Positions 51,495-63,484 are shown, counted from the stretch's first letter. The stretch: 64,000 nucleotides of DNA from Ampullaceana balthica (GCA_944989445.1 CALYLW010001210.1:1-64000); one strand, 5' to 3'. The notes: a model not told the origin generated them from the letters alone. Made by a program: numbers and translations.

Positions 51495-52811
51495 CTAATT
51501 GAAAAAGAAAGGAATAACAGGTTTATTAAATTCTGTAACTGAAAATACATTTAAATGAAAGCAATACATTGATAGCAGTAAGTGTTTTTGAAAATTACAT
51601 GTTCAACCAGAGCATTTCAAAGCATCCAAGGTTGAATACAAAACCAGTCATTGTCATAAAAAAAAATAAAAAAGAAAAGAATTAAAACCATTTCATAATT
51701 TAAATTTTAAAAAAATTTAAATTTTTTATATATATACATTTTTTAAAATTGATTTTAATTTTAATTATTTTTTTTAAATAGTTTTTTTTTAAATTTTTTT
51801 TTAATTTTTTTTTAATTTTTTTTAATTCTTTTTAAAAAAATTATTAAAAAAAAATTGTGAAGGTTTTCTTAAAATGGGCAAGAAAAATTAGATAAATTAA
51901 AAGTAATAACAAAACTTTAAAAAATATTTTTAAATAATTGGTGAAAAAACTTAGTTATTTCAGCTTCCAAGAGAAAGCTGCTTCTCAAAAAACAGTTTTG
52001 CTATAAGTTTCTTGTTGGCTGAATAAAAGGGCACACATAGATGGGTTAATGAATACTAAACCTCCTTGGCTAAGATTTCAACAAAGAAGTATAACAATAA
52101 TAACATGACTAGAAGAAAACGATTCAGAAGACAAAGTAGAAAAAGACAACACAAAATTTAGTTTATTAACGTTTAAAGCCCCATAAGGTTTTCGTGGTTA
52201 TGCAATTTAAAAAAATTACGGAAAATGTATTTATATTATTATTATCATACTGACTTCATCTTTTAGGATAAGAATGGTTATTTTATGTATCCAAAAGACC
52301 GACTTGAGTTTAATACTAATTTTATCTGTAGTTTAGTACTATTATATTTACAAAAAAGCATAGCAAAATCACATCTTCAAAAAAAAAGAAAATTTTTAAA
52401 ACACGCACAACTTTGCGAATGGAGCGATAACACTAGCAAAGGCAACCGTCGCCATTTACGGAAGTCGACTAAAGCTTCTCTCACTAAATGAAGAATTTCT
52501 TTTTTTTATGATCTCATTACGAAAGAGTGCCATCGAGGCGCGCATTACCGCGCTTTGGGATTAGAGACAAGGCGCGCATTACCTCGCTTTTGGGCATTAA
52601 ACGTTAAAATTATCTATATAATCTGGAAAGAGCCTTTACTAGTTAATCTTAACATCTGCAACCATAAGGCAGAGAGGGACGCATACCAGATAGTTAAAAA
52701 CTTGTTCATAGAGGGAAAATTAATTGTGGAAAAAAGGAAAATTAGAGTAAATACTTCTGAAATGAAATTTACAAATACATTTAATCACATATGAAAACAT
52801 AAATTTCTAAC

Positions 52812-52983
52812 CTTTGCAAAAACTCCAAAGTTGAGATTGCTTCTGTATCATATTTAATGTTGAATGTGTAATAGGCACCGCAGAGGCAACCAACAGCCTT
52901 TAGAAAATCATTCTCATCAGCATGGATGACTACTTTGCCATCAATGGAAAGCATCCAGTCCTCAACTCCCATGAGACTGTTAC
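52812..52983 (-). CDS. Putative exon of the element-encoded gene (TLEFLQR-type domain)
   Basis: Minus strand: acceptor TTTCTAG and donor GTTAGA, 172 nt. It reads NSLMGVEDWMLSIDGKVVIH, DFLKAVGCLCGAYYTFNIKY and ISTLEFLQR. The pattern of a short beta hairpin, AxYYxFNIxY and TLEFLQR is one I associate with unnamed proteins encoded by animal DNA transposons and related SAM-domain proteins. That association is from memory and unverified. Confidence 0.5.
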
Positions 52984-53157
52984 CTAGAAACAAAATAACA
53001 ATTTACTAGTGCAAAACATTAAAACCATGTAAGTCTTACCCTAAGACAAGGGTATTCAAATGAAAGCAACTTTTCAAGTTTTATTTTAAAAAATTAATGT
53101 GAAAACGTAAAGGAAACCAAAAAAAAAGTGTTTAAATTCACTAAATATTTCACATAC

Positions 53158-53222
53158 CCCTTAGAATTAGATGAGGTGTAGGGGGCAAAGATTTTTCTTC
53201 AATTTCCTCCAGTGCTGGCAGG
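53158..53222 (-). CDS. Putative exon upstream of 52812-52983
   Basis: Minus strand: acceptor TTTAAAG and donor GTATGT, 65 nt. It reads LPALEEIEEKSLPPTPHLIL then RG. It ends on G and joins in phase to the following exon (G plus GT gives Gly), which supports real splicing. The Pro-rich PPTP before the hairpin fits the same family. Confidence 0.45.
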
Positions 53223-53788
53223 CTTTAAAAAAAAAGAAATAGTACAAATCAAATCATGGTACAACAAAAGTCAAAGGGTATCTGTAATACACTCCCAAAG
53301 AACTTTTTGACTTGAAGATATTCACTTAACTTTCAATAAAACGTGTAACCCTATAAAATTAAGTAGAGTCATTGAGATGGGATAATAGAATATTTTATAT
53401 TTTAATATATAGAAATTACTCAAACCCCAATTTTACTGATATGTAGGACAAAGAATAATACATAAAAATAAAATTTAACTATGAAACATATTAACCTTAG
53501 AATAACAAGGTTCTATGTAAACTTTTGGTCAAACCAAGATATTGGCGTTTGAAAATTTGATATTATGTAGGGCCATATAGAATTAGAACCTTCAGTTATT
53601 CTAAGGTGGCGATATGTAAGCAAAATCTAAATTAACAAACAAGATGCTATTTCCACTTACTTTACTTATGATTTAAAACATAAATATTGTAGCACTCTAG
53701 AGTAAAATCAGAATACAATCTCACATGTTAAATAAGTGTAATTATGACATAATCACAAAAATAAGCTTTCAAAATAAAATCAACTTAC

Positions 53789-53866
53789 CATTTCAATATG
53801 AAGTCCGAATATTGAACACTTTATCTTGGTATTATATCCGTCGTGACATTGTACGCCTTGACTAAT
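53789..53866 (-). CDS. Possible further exon of the element-encoded gene
   Basis: Minus strand: acceptor GATTACAG and donor GTAAGT bound 78 nt open in one frame (ISQGVQCHDGYNTKIKCSIF...). That frame does not join in phase to 53158-53222 without another exon. Tentative. Confidence 0.25.
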
Positions 53867-54884
53867 CTGTAATCAAAGACCACCTTATTTCTCTATTATC
53901 TGAAATGGAAAGTGAAAAAAAAAGAACTTTATGATTAAAACAAATCTGATAACTGCACAGCTAGTAAGAGATCTAAATGCTCTGATTGATATTTAGTCTT
54001 AGCCAAAATACAAATTATATATTATCTAGTTTTGACCAAATTAGGGTGACAATAATCTTAACCAACACCTTAATAATAAAAAATAAATGTTAAATCTATA
54101 ACTAACGTTTAAATGTACACATGGTTTAAATATCTCAACTGGCATTAGAACCAAAAAATATTACCATGATTTATAAACTGATAAATTTTGTTAAGACTGA
54201 TACTTATTTATAATATAACTTAAAATCAGCAAAACATTCAATTTGAAAACATCCAAATTTAACACCTTTCATGACAGACCTTAAAGTGGTTATCCATCTT
54301 TTTATTGTATGCAATGGTCATTCTGTTATCAAAGACCTCCCCTTTTGTTATTGTAAAAGACAGAACCTGAAATTTCAAGTAAAAATCATTAACTAAATGA
54401 TTACAAATAACAATTTTCCTTTTGTTACAGAAATTATACATGTATAACATAACTACATACCTATTAAAAATTAAGAAAATGTAAACAGTTTTTAATATAA
54501 TTAGACTACATCTACTTAATTCTGTATAATAATATTAAAAGACATGAAAAATATTCTGCATATAAATATTTATATGCCATACACTGACTTTAAAGTTGAC
54601 AAATGATAAATTCTCGTAACTTTTTCTAGACTTATACTTTCATTACTGTTTAATTTAAAATGTATTAATACTTACATATCGGTAGTGGTAATGTTAAAGC
54701 ATATAATTTGCCAAGACTTGTATTGTTCAGTTAGTTTAACCTAGACTCCCTGTTTCATGTGATCTTTACCTGAAACCAAGTTTTTTTGAAAATATGTCAC
54801 AGATGTCAGGAAGAGTCCTAACTTACATAAACTTAAGGTATTATTAAGCGTTATTAAACATAAGTGTTATTCGCACGGTTTTGG

Positions 54885-55010
54885 CAGTGCGAATAATGCC
54901 CAACATTATCTGCACGGTAAACCGTGCGGATAATGCCTAGCGTTATTCACACTGCCGCACGGTTTTGACCGTGAGAATGATGCCAAACGTTATCTAAAGG
55001 CCTTGGACTT
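54885..55010. repeat. Imperfect inverted/direct repeats of GCACGGT and GCGAATAATGCC
   Basis: GTGCGAATAATGCC, ACCGTGCGGATAATGCC and GACCGTGAGAATGATGCC are direct variants. GCACGGTAAACCGTGC is a short hairpin. It lies inside the 8-kb element and could be an old miniature element. Confidence 0.5.
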
Positions 55011-57198
55011 GGGTAATGCATATAAAAATGATAATAAAAATTAACAAATAATACTAACAGTCACTGTTACTGACTCTCACTTTAAATTTTAAAATTTTGA
55101 CAGTGAGAATAATGTCGAACAAATTCAATTGTCATTTTAACCGTCTTTCAAGTGTCTGGAATCTTATATTTGTATCCATTTTAGCAATAATCTGAGCGGA
55201 CTTGCATATCGTTTGTTAATGATTAATCATTAATTAATTAATTAGTAATACTGCGGATTTAGCCGATATAAAACTATACTTTTATTAACTGTTCCAGTGC
55301 AATCAACTTTGTATTTTTATTCTGTATAATTATGAAGTAACTTTTTATTAACTTTCATACATAAAATTTAATTGGACAAGACTCTGTAATGAAAAAGAAT
55401 AATTATTATTCAGTGCGTTCTATTATAGCTAAAATATGTTAGGCCACTTCTCACCCTCTCTGTCAACTCAAAAGCCAATACTTAACTATTTTTAAAAGTC
55501 TATTGGGAATATTTTTGAAACTATAATGGCAGAAATTATTCTCTAAAGTACCGCCATGTGCTTTGTAAATATTTAAAATCTTATAGGCCTATGGTGCATT
55601 GCACATCGTGCAAATTAAACATGCCTCGGACTAGACCCCTCTACCTATAGGTCTTGCCAAATATTTAGGCACACTCCATCACCAGCTTATTCTATATTTT
55701 CTATTTCAAAATTAATGCCTATTGAAAATTTGCTATGCATTAATGAATATTGACCATTATTATATTATGATCACTATAATACTATTGAAGCTATTGACAA
55801 TCTAATTGTAACAGATACAAACTATTGACTAAAGTGTCTAAAGCCATGTGCTTTGGACCTCGGACATATTTTAAGTCCTATGCCTATAAGTTTAAGGTAT
55901 ATTGCACACCACGCAAATTTAATATTTAAATTTCTTGAACTCTTCTATTCTGCCTGTAGACCGTCATTAATTTCTATTATTTTCATTAATAATACTAATG
56001 ACAACTTAAATGTAATGGACATTAACTATTCACTAAAGCATGGCCATGGGCCATGTGCTTTGGAAATATTTAAAATCTTACATTTCCTAGTGTGCTATGT
56101 AATCCATGCTAATTTACTATTACTTGTACTTGTTACTTGTATAGTTTTAGGCTTTAACTTTAGGCCTTGCCAAATATTTACACCCGCTACATCACTGAGT
56201 CACTGAGTGAATCACTGGCTTATATTATTTAATTATTTAATATCTGAATCTGCTATTCAAAATTTAATGCAAAAATATGCTAGTTAATGACTATTACTAT
56301 TTTTATTGGTAAAATATAAAATGCAATTAAAACTATTGACACATTTAGTTGACACTTACTACTCAGTGACTGCCGAGAATGAATCATAAAAATAAAAAAA
56401 ATGACCATGACCATAATAATAGAATAGCATGTGATGCCATGTGCCGTGGACCATTAAAAATGTTTTCAATCCTTACAACTGTAAGATTAAAATTAGTATT
56501 ATGTTATGGCATATTTAAATACGGCCATACAATCTTATGAGCAATAAACAATAGAAGCAGTGAATAATAAGCCTGAATAAGTTCGACTCAAACTTTTTTT
56601 AACACAATGGCGGCTTACCGTCATGCTGTCAACAATACTATCAATTGTGAATTGGGGCGAATTTAATTAAATTTAAACGGCTGAAGCTATAAAAATAGAT
56701 ATATAACCATTTCAAATGAAATAATTACCTGTTTCTTAATAATTCAATTATACAATCAAACGCAAAGACGAAATTTAAACTTAATATACTGACGAAATAT
56801 CATCTCACGTTTAAGTAATTCCATTATCGATTGTAGAAGTACTAGAAGCCGGAAGTTTCCCATTTAGACAACTAATTTTAAAAAACAAAACATGTATACA
56901 ACGAAACAACGTTTCAAATAAATTGAATAAACAATAATAAACAAATTTAGTATAATATTAAAGAAAACTTATTTATTTTCTAGTAAATATTTAATATTTA
57001 CTTATAAACATTTAAATTATAAACATGTTGCAATTTTTTGTTTAAAAAAAAATTTATTGTAAGGAATGGATAATGAGTAAAAAAATTGTCTGTTAGTTTT
57101 ACTGTTCCAATATAGAAAAATATATATATTAAAGCTTTTAAATTTAAAAATATAAATGATAATTAAATATTTTTTAAAGATATTTTTAAAATTAAATT
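55011..57198. other. Interior of the 8-kb element, unassigned
   Basis: AT-rich with a diffuse direct duplication (AAGCCATGTGCTTTGGA near 55843 and GGGCCATGTGCTTTGGAAAT near 56047). No clear exon. The 5' end of the minus-strand gene may lie here. Confidence 0.4.
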
Positions 57199-57226
57199 TT
57201 ATTATTATTATTATTATTATTATTAT
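57199..57226. repeat. (ATT)n microsatellite
   Basis: About nine ATT units. Confidence 0.9.
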
Positions 57227-57327
57227 CTTCTTTTTTTTAAACTTGAAATCTTACCTGGAGTGTTCTCAATTACTTTCAATTCAAACATTTTATTGCGATA
57301 GAATACAATAATGATAAAAATATCTTA

Positions 57328-57420
57328 GGGCTGTTAACGATTAATTAAAATTTAATCGTTATATTTTGAAAAATTAACAATTAATTAATCGTTAATTTCG
57401 ATTAAAGCCAAAAAATTAAA
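57328..57420. mobile_element. One-ended fragment of the TAGGGCTG hAT-like family
   Basis: TAGGGCTGTTAACGATTAATT followed by GTTAATTTCGATTAAAGCC, as at the right end of 7129-7700 in reverse. The other end is not seen. It is inside the 8-kb element. Confidence 0.65.
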
Positions 57421-57729
57421 ATGTATGATGACATAAGTAACGCCTATTAAACGTTCTTGTTGAAAATCTAAATAACACTGGAATGTCTCCTTTATTACTT
57501 TATATGTCATCTTTTCACCAACTACGCAAAAAGACAAGTATGTTGGCATTATTTGCTTCAAGTGATGAGCGGGTCTAATTGATAATATAACCAGCCGATC
57601 TGGACAATCCTTCACTTGGAACTGTAGTAACTGGTATGCACTAACCGGTCTTGGCAAGGAATTGCATTATCTGATATCGGTGTTTTCACCATTGTAGAGG
57701 GTCAATGGATTCGGGAAGTTTCATCTCCA

Positions 57730-58660
57730 TTTTTTATAGCTTAAATAAGAAAAACAAAACTTCATTAATTAATCATTATGGGTTCCCGGGCCAAAACGTT
57801 GCAACATTTTAAATTTAAAAACCCCTACAGTATAGATTTTAGTCTGAATCATGCCTAATGTTTATATATAATACTATTATGTCAGAACTCGATAATTTGT
57901 GGAAAAAAATGTGTCTGTTCCCATGTGAAATAATTAATACTGGTTTTTAAATTGAGCTAGATTACCTGTCACGCATTGCAGAAATGGCAGAAGAAAAAGA
58001 TATTCAAAGAAAACTTGAAATCATTTTTATATTTTAAAATAAAATACTATACACCTTTACTTTGCTAGAGTGTAGGCTTACTCAACAGCTTTCCAAAATT
58101 TCATTGCGATCGGGTGAATAAAATAAATTTCTTTTTAGCTTACATAAGAAAAGAAAACACATTAAGGTTCACCGGCCTAATTAGTGCAAGTTTAATTAAA
58201 AACCGTTATAAGGCTAATCATATTTTAAAGGAAATCTATTATTTATTAAAAAATTATTTATACTATTTAATACGAAAGATGTAATTATATTTAAAATCAT
58301 GATATTAGTAATAGTATATTACTAATAAATATAAAGGCATATTATTTTGTAAGGACCAAAGAAAAAAAATAATATAGAATTAAATGTAAGTCAAGACTTG
58401 ACTGCTAATACTAAAACTAGGACTTCAGCTTACGACTATCGAGCGACCACTCTTTACCACGTTTTTTAATAACTTACTTTCGTTCTTTTTTGTCTGTTTG
58501 TCTGTCCGTAAAATATTTTTAAATAGCTCATATAAAAGAAAAAAGGCTACTTTGGGCACCCGGCCAAAATATTTTTCACTGTCCTTCATGGCAGTAAACT
58601 CAACAGCCTCCAAAACTTTTATGTCTATCGGATAATATAATGTTTAGTAACCCATAAAGC
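57730..58660. repeat. Unclassified old interspersed repeat
   Basis: Blocks such as ATTGCGATCGGGTGAATAAA, CTTACATAAGAAA and ACCGGCCTAA, and TTTCGTTCTTTTTTGTCTG, recur in the gene A last intron (13.6-14.4 kb) and near 8510. Confidence 0.45.
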
Positions 58661-59189
58661 GTCTTGCATTCATTTATTTATATACTGTATTGAAAATATT
58701 TATAGACGAACATAGATTACACTCCATTACTGTTAAAAAAGGGAAAACAGTGAAAAGTAGTCATTTACAACCATTTAGCGTTAAATAACAGTATAAATGT
58801 GTTTAAAAACATTGTATTTTTTTACAGTATAAATTAATACCGGATTTTATTGTAAACGAACTTAAATTACATTACCTTACTGGTTTTTTTTAAAAAACAG
58901 TAAAAAAATCTTCATTTACAGCAGTTTAGTGTAAAATAACGGTATAAACGTGTTAGAAAACATTGCATTTTTTACAGTGTAGTTCACCCAGTGTTAGCAG
59001 TTATCTTTGTAAAACATCTGCAAAATGATTGATGTCGCCTCTAAAACTGAATTTTTTTTATTTAAAAAAATTATTGTTAACTTTTTAAAGAAGATCATTG
59101 CGTTCTATGCGTATCCATATGTTATGTATAGTCTTGCATAAAAAACCCTTTAAAATGTTGATAGTGTGTTGATTCTAGTTGATCAGGCT

Positions 59190-59440
59190 AAAGGCAAATC
59201 ATTCCGACGCCTGAATCCAGGCGAGAGGAATGAGAATTCGTATATTTGTTCTTGCATACGAAGTAAGAAAAGCGTTTTTATCCGTAAGTCTATCTCAGGG
59301 CTGAATTAGGTTATCTCTGTGTCTATTCCAACTTAGAATTAATTGTCATATGCATTATTACTACTTTGCTCTTAGTTCTTTAACCTCTAGTGTGCCTATA
59401 GGTTTAATGATTTAACTAATAGTTTTTCTGTTGTCAATTT
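59190..59440 (-). mobile_element. LINE fragment, reverse strand
   Basis: Diverged copy of the polymerase C-terminal end of the family at 8742-9334 (minus strand of GAGAATTCGTATATTTGTTC, TTTTTATCCGTAAGTCTATC and TCTTAGTTCTTTAACCTCTA). Confidence 0.7.
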
Positions 59441-59621
59441 TTATAATTATTTAGTAATGAATCTTAATGCTCTTTATTGAAATAGTTATGGTTTAGGCTT
59501 ATGTATATTGTCTTAGGTAGATGGTTTAAGTTGTTATCCGTAACTAACGAAATATGGATGAGTCTGCAATCAGGCTTTTAGAAAAATAAAGATTTGTTGT
59601 TAACACACGGTTATGTTAAGG

Positions 59622-59950
59622 CAGGGGTCGGGAAACCATGGCTCGCGAGCCAGATGTGGCTCTTTTGATGGCTGCATCTAGCTCTGAGTCAAATGTTCAA
59701 TTATTTTTTTTAAACGTTTATTCAGACTCATTAATTGATTACCTATGAATTGCTTATAAACAACACCATTACAATGTTGTTAAAAGGAATACAGAGACAT
59801 AGTTATTGTAATTTTAGTGTTGAAATTACACAAAATGCACACAATTACTTGAATTTTTAGTTATAAACATAATGTATGAATCTCGCAGAATTACGTTTTA
59901 AAATATGTGGTGTTTATGGCTCTCTGAGACAAAAAGTTTCACGACCCTTG
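59622..59950. mobile_element. hAT element remnant with 8-bp duplication
   Basis: 329 bp starting CAGGGGTCGGGAAACC and ending GTTTCACGACCCTTG. It is flanked by exact TGTTAAGG (59614-59621 and 59951-59958). Near the left end it has GGCTCGCGAGCC. No reading frame. Confidence 0.9.
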
Positions 59951-60517
59951 TGTTAAGGCCTGACAAGACGGCAAAGAACAACGTTGTCCTGTGTGGTCTT
60001 GTAAGGCCTATACATACCCTGTGTAAACAATAAATATTTATGTATCCGTAACTACTAGTTGCTGGTTAGGTAATTCGTGAAAAATGAATGTATAATAATA
60101 ATTAATCACAATTGATCATTAATTGAAAATAAAGATTTGAATATGTTTTATTAAAACAAAATTATGATTGTTTTGTCTCGGTAATTGGTGTAGACCCGGG
60201 TTCCCAACCTGTGGGTCGCGCTCCCCAAGGGGGACGCAAAGGGTTTTCTGGGGGTCGCCAATTTATACATTCTACAAAAAATATTTACTATAATGCAATC
60301 TTGCACTGCTTAATTCGTACTCGTGCATATAAATACATTTAACATGAATACCGATTAGAGAAGTAATAAGATAATTGGTATACATAGCTATAAGTATAGT
60401 CTTTATTTTCAACATGTTAGCGCCCCAAAAACAATATTCAACTAGCAATTTATATCTCGTGTTCTTCAAAGTGTAGCTATGCTTTGTGATTGGTCGCACA
60501 CTTTACCTGATGCCCCG

Positions 60518-60839
60518 CATTGATGATCCCCCGCATTGCGGCGATCCTAACCATTGAGACTCGTATGAGACGTATGCTTTGCCGGGGTGGCGCCGAAGTG
60601 ATAGCGGGTCGTAGTAAGGCAATTCCACCCCTCCTTGTGAGGTCAACTTAGTGGGAGGCATCCTCGACTTTCTGTCTTAGATGCCCAGGTGGCCGCTTCA
60701 GAAGCGACCGCTCCGGGGGGGGGGTCCCAGCTGTCAACGTCCTTTTCTGGGGGAGGGGGCCAGATAGCTGGGAGGGTCTTCCAGGAAGACCCATGAAGAG
60801 CACTAGGCTTGGGGCTTCTGATTTTCTTCCACATGTAGG
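60518..60839 (-). mobile_element. About 322-bp retroposon-like insertion in the hAT element
   Basis: Flanked by an exact 13-bp direct repeat ACCTGATGCCCCG (60505-60517 and 60840-60852). In minus orientation it starts CCTACATGTGGAAGAAAATC and ends near ATCATCAATGCGG. A second copy begins at the same base at 63929. GC-rich, with one decayed minus-strand open frame. Family not identified. Confidence 0.75.
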
Positions 60840-60879
60840 ACCTGATGCCCCGATGCATATTAAAGGTTTCGCCATTGTT

Positions 60880-62036
60880 TTCTTTTTTTGTTGATGAATC
60901 AACAGACGTGAGCTCGTGTGCTCAGCTGCTTGTCTACGTGAAATATATATTTATTCGGATGATATCAAAGAAGGGTTCCTATTGTGTAGTGGACTTGAAA
61001 CTACTACAAAAAGTGAATGTATTATGGAGAAGATAAATACGCTATTTTGAGACTGAAGGATTTGTACGGATGGTGCATCATCTTTGCTTGGTTCAAAATC
61101 AGGCTTTCAAAAAAAGTAAAAGGACTTGCTCACGAAGTCAGGGAATCCATTGCATAATTCACAAGTATGTTCTTGCCAGTAAGAATCTTCCAACTCCTCT
61201 GCAAGAAGTACTTTATTCGCTGATACAAATCGTAAATTACGTCAAAAATGGAGCTCTTAAGACTCGTCTGTTTAAAAAACTGCGCAAATAAATTGATTCT
61301 TATCACGAGGTTCTTTGTTTCTACAATGCAGTAGAAAGGTTGTCGAAAGGAATTGTTGTGAATCTTGTCTTTGAATTGAAAGATGAAATCAGGTTGTTTC
61401 TGGGAGTGCAAGGGAAGCATGAACTTTTAGAATATTGTAACGACGAAGATTGTTTGAAAAGAGCAGCATATCTAGCAGATATATAAAACTGCGAAATAGG
61501 CTGAACCTGAAACTTCAAGGAAAGGAAACGATTATTATCTCATTTCTAGATAATTTCGGGGCATTTTTATCAAAGCTGCAAAACTGACGAAGTAAAATGT
61601 AAGTCTTGGAAACATTGTCATGTTTGAGAAACTCTCCACTCTCCAGTGTGGTAGATAAATCTGTATGTGAAATAAATGAAACTTTGAATGAGGCGGTTAC
61701 TGCTTGGGCATCTCGAATCATTTGAAAACGAACTGCATTACTTCCCTTAGCTGAAAGAAGAAGAAGCTACATAGGCAAGAAATCCATTTTCTGCTTCCCT
61801 TGATGTAACCAGCATTGTCGATGATTTACAAGATAAATTTGCAGAATGATTCCTCAGCACGTAACTTGTTTAATGAAAAGTTGCTCACTCAGTTTTGGTG
61901 TGGTGTGTATCATTCATACCCAAATGTGACGATGCTTGCCTTTCTAGTTTTAGTTCCATTTGTGTCTACATATCTCTGTAAGAGTGGATTATCAACTTTT
62001 CTTTATTTAAAAACAAAGATAGAAATAAATTAAATG
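60880..62036 (+). pseudogene. hAT transposase pseudogene (ZBED5/SCAND3-like)
   Basis: Plus-strand pieces in order: FFVDESTDVSSCAQLLVYVK (60880), HCIIHKYVLASKNLPTPLQE and IVNYVKNGALKTRLFKKL (61140-61290), FELKDEIRLFLGVQGKHELL (61370), and near the end FWCGVYHSYPNVTMLAF and STYLCKSGLSTFLYLKTK (61880-62020), the C-terminal dimerisation region. At least three frame changes and several stops interrupt it. The N-terminal BED finger is missing, partly because of the nested insertion. Confidence 0.82.
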
Positions 62037-62281
62037 TTGAGAACGACATGAGGTTGGCGCTAACAACAACTACCCGACAATTTGGAAGCTGGTTGATGAC
62101 ATGTAATTTAAACCATCGCATTAAATTAATTATTAAACATAATTTTTTTTTAAAATATACTGAAAACTAATTTAAAAAAAGAAAACGTTATTGAAAATGT
62201 ACTTTTCAACTGCATGGGGGTCGCGGGTCACATGGCTTTTATAGAAAGGGGTCGCCACCCGAAAAAGTTTGGGAACCACTG

Positions 62282-62651
62282 ATGTACACTGTAGACTGTA
62301 GACCGAGTGAAGTGGCATTGTCGGGGAAAAAAACAAATGCCGTCTATCATTATTATTAATAATAATGGAGGGGGGCAATCTTATCATTTTTACTTTGACT
62401 CCTGGTGGTACTAACCTATGATCTTGCTGCGCCACTGGTTCTGATTACTAGACACATGTTGTTGTTTTTTTAAGCAAAATAAAATCCTCGTCTACTTTCA
62501 TGAAAACTTTAACTTTAACAAATACCAAATATCTACCTGAGACTACAAACTTTCAAAGATTTTTTGACAAGTAGCGCGCGCCAATTATTTTAATATAAAG
62601 CGTTTGAGCGTCACCAAGTAAAGGTGACTTTTAACTTACAATTTTAGGATA
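62282..62651. other. Unassigned
   Basis: AT-rich, no gene or element end recognised. Confidence 0.5.
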
Positions 62652-62745
62652 AGGGGCCGTCCATAAATGACGGCATGCGATTTTGGCAGATTTCCCCCCC
62701 CTCCCCCCTCGTCATGCGTCGTCCCAAAAACTTAGACCCCCCTTC
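62652..62745 (+). mobile_element. Left end of the GGGGCCGTCCATAAATGACG family
   Basis: GGGGCCGTCCATAAATGACG followed by C-rich and CGTCATGCGTCGTC sequence as at 23372. It is interrupted at about 62745 by the start of a CAGTGGCGTCACTAGG end. Confidence 0.7.
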
Positions 62746-62748
62746 CAA

Positions 62749-62830
62749 CAGTGGCGTCACTAGGGGGGGCGGGGGGGGGCGGGCCGCCCCGGGTGACACC
62801 CATCAGGGGGTGACACACGAGCCTAAAAAT
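62749..62830. mobile_element. hAT-like terminus (CAGTGGCGTCACTAGGGGG)
   Basis: CAGTGGCGTCACTAGGGGGG, G-rich, then GGGTGACACCCATCAGGGGG. These are the style of terminus carried by ZMYM-type hAT elements. The matching right end was not found in the window; it may belong with the transposase piece at 63490-63760. Confidence 0.55.
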
Positions 62831-63312
62831 GTACTGTGTACGAAAACAAAATATGACAAATTTTTAATCTAGAAAGAAATAATTAAGAAATACAATGAAA
62901 AACGTTAAAGGCCAAAATTCTTATTTAAAAAAATATCAGTTAACTTGCAATAATAAAACAGTCCCAACACACGAACAACATTAAAACAAATTAGTAAGAA
63001 AAGAAATAGTCGCAGTACAGAGATCTTTTAAAAAGGCTGGAATGAAAGAGGCAGTGTCTGCTGTTTTAAAAGATATAAAGCCATTTGGGCTGGGACACAC
63101 CGACAGCATGAACGAATCCCACCTCACGATTCCCTCCACCACAGTGGGGTGGGGGAAATACGATATTTATCACCAAGAAAACAAATCAAATGATGGGTTT
63201 TCTTTGTTGATGTTTTTCTTGAGGAAAATTATGATTTCCATGTCTTTGAGTTAATATTTTTAATATATATATTTATTAAAGGCGTGAAAGCATAGATATG
63301 CATGTTTATATA

Positions 63313-63420
63313 CAGGTAGTCCTCCGGTTACGACGGTCCCATCCCGACTTACGCTGTTCAGTGCTTACGAACGCGCCCCCGTAAAGAATAGTATTACGCG
63401 TTATTCCGTATTTAAAAAAA
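63313..63420. mobile_element. pogo/Tigger-like terminus fragment
   Basis: CAGGTAGTCCTCCGGTTACG then CTTACGAACGCGCCCC and a GTATTACGCGTTATTCC string, similar to ends of Tigger-like elements (from memory). Only one end is present. Confidence 0.4.
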
Positions 63421-63484
63421 AAGAATCGTGAGGTAACGAATTCTCTTCTCTATTGAAATAACAAAAATTATTGAAAAATATGTA

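Larger units (their letters stand above)
50997..58982 (-). mobile_element. About 8-kb element with perfect 16-bp terminal inverted repeats
   Basis: Left end CTACACTGTAAAAAAT (50997-51012) is the exact reverse complement of the right end (58967-58982). TA lies just outside the CACTG core on both sides. The right end contains a duplicated subterminal block of about 120 bp (copies near 58710-58825 and 58865-58978, both with TTTTTTACAGT). The left end has TTACCGT and AACGGTAA motifs. Inside, on the minus strand, there are plausible split coding exons (51367-51494, 52812-52983, 53158-53222). The superfamily was not identified from memory. Confidence 0.65.
60196..62281 (+). mobile_element. hAT element with decayed ZBED/SCAND3-type transposase
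   Basis: About 2.1 kb with inverted ends GGGTTCCCAACCTGTGGGTC and AAAAGTTTGGGAACCACTG. The flanking 8-mers GTGTAGAC and ATGTACAC are a 6 of 8 match. It carries a transposase pseudogene on the same strand (60880-62036) and a nested insertion (60518-60839). Confidence 0.82.

Noticed and set aside
55853..56206. 117-codon plus-strand frame in the 8-kb element
   Set aside because: Low-complexity AT-rich sequence, strand opposite to the plausible exons, no recognised domain.
57385..57657. 90-codon minus-strand frame (CPDRLVILSIRP, VGEKMTYKVIKETF)
   Set aside because: Looks protein-like and may be part of the element's gene, but no family was recognised and it overlaps a hAT-like fragment, so it is not called.
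60643..60902. Minus-strand frames of 71-84 codons
   Set aside because: Lie inside the 322-bp retroposon-like insertion and run across its junction; no domain.
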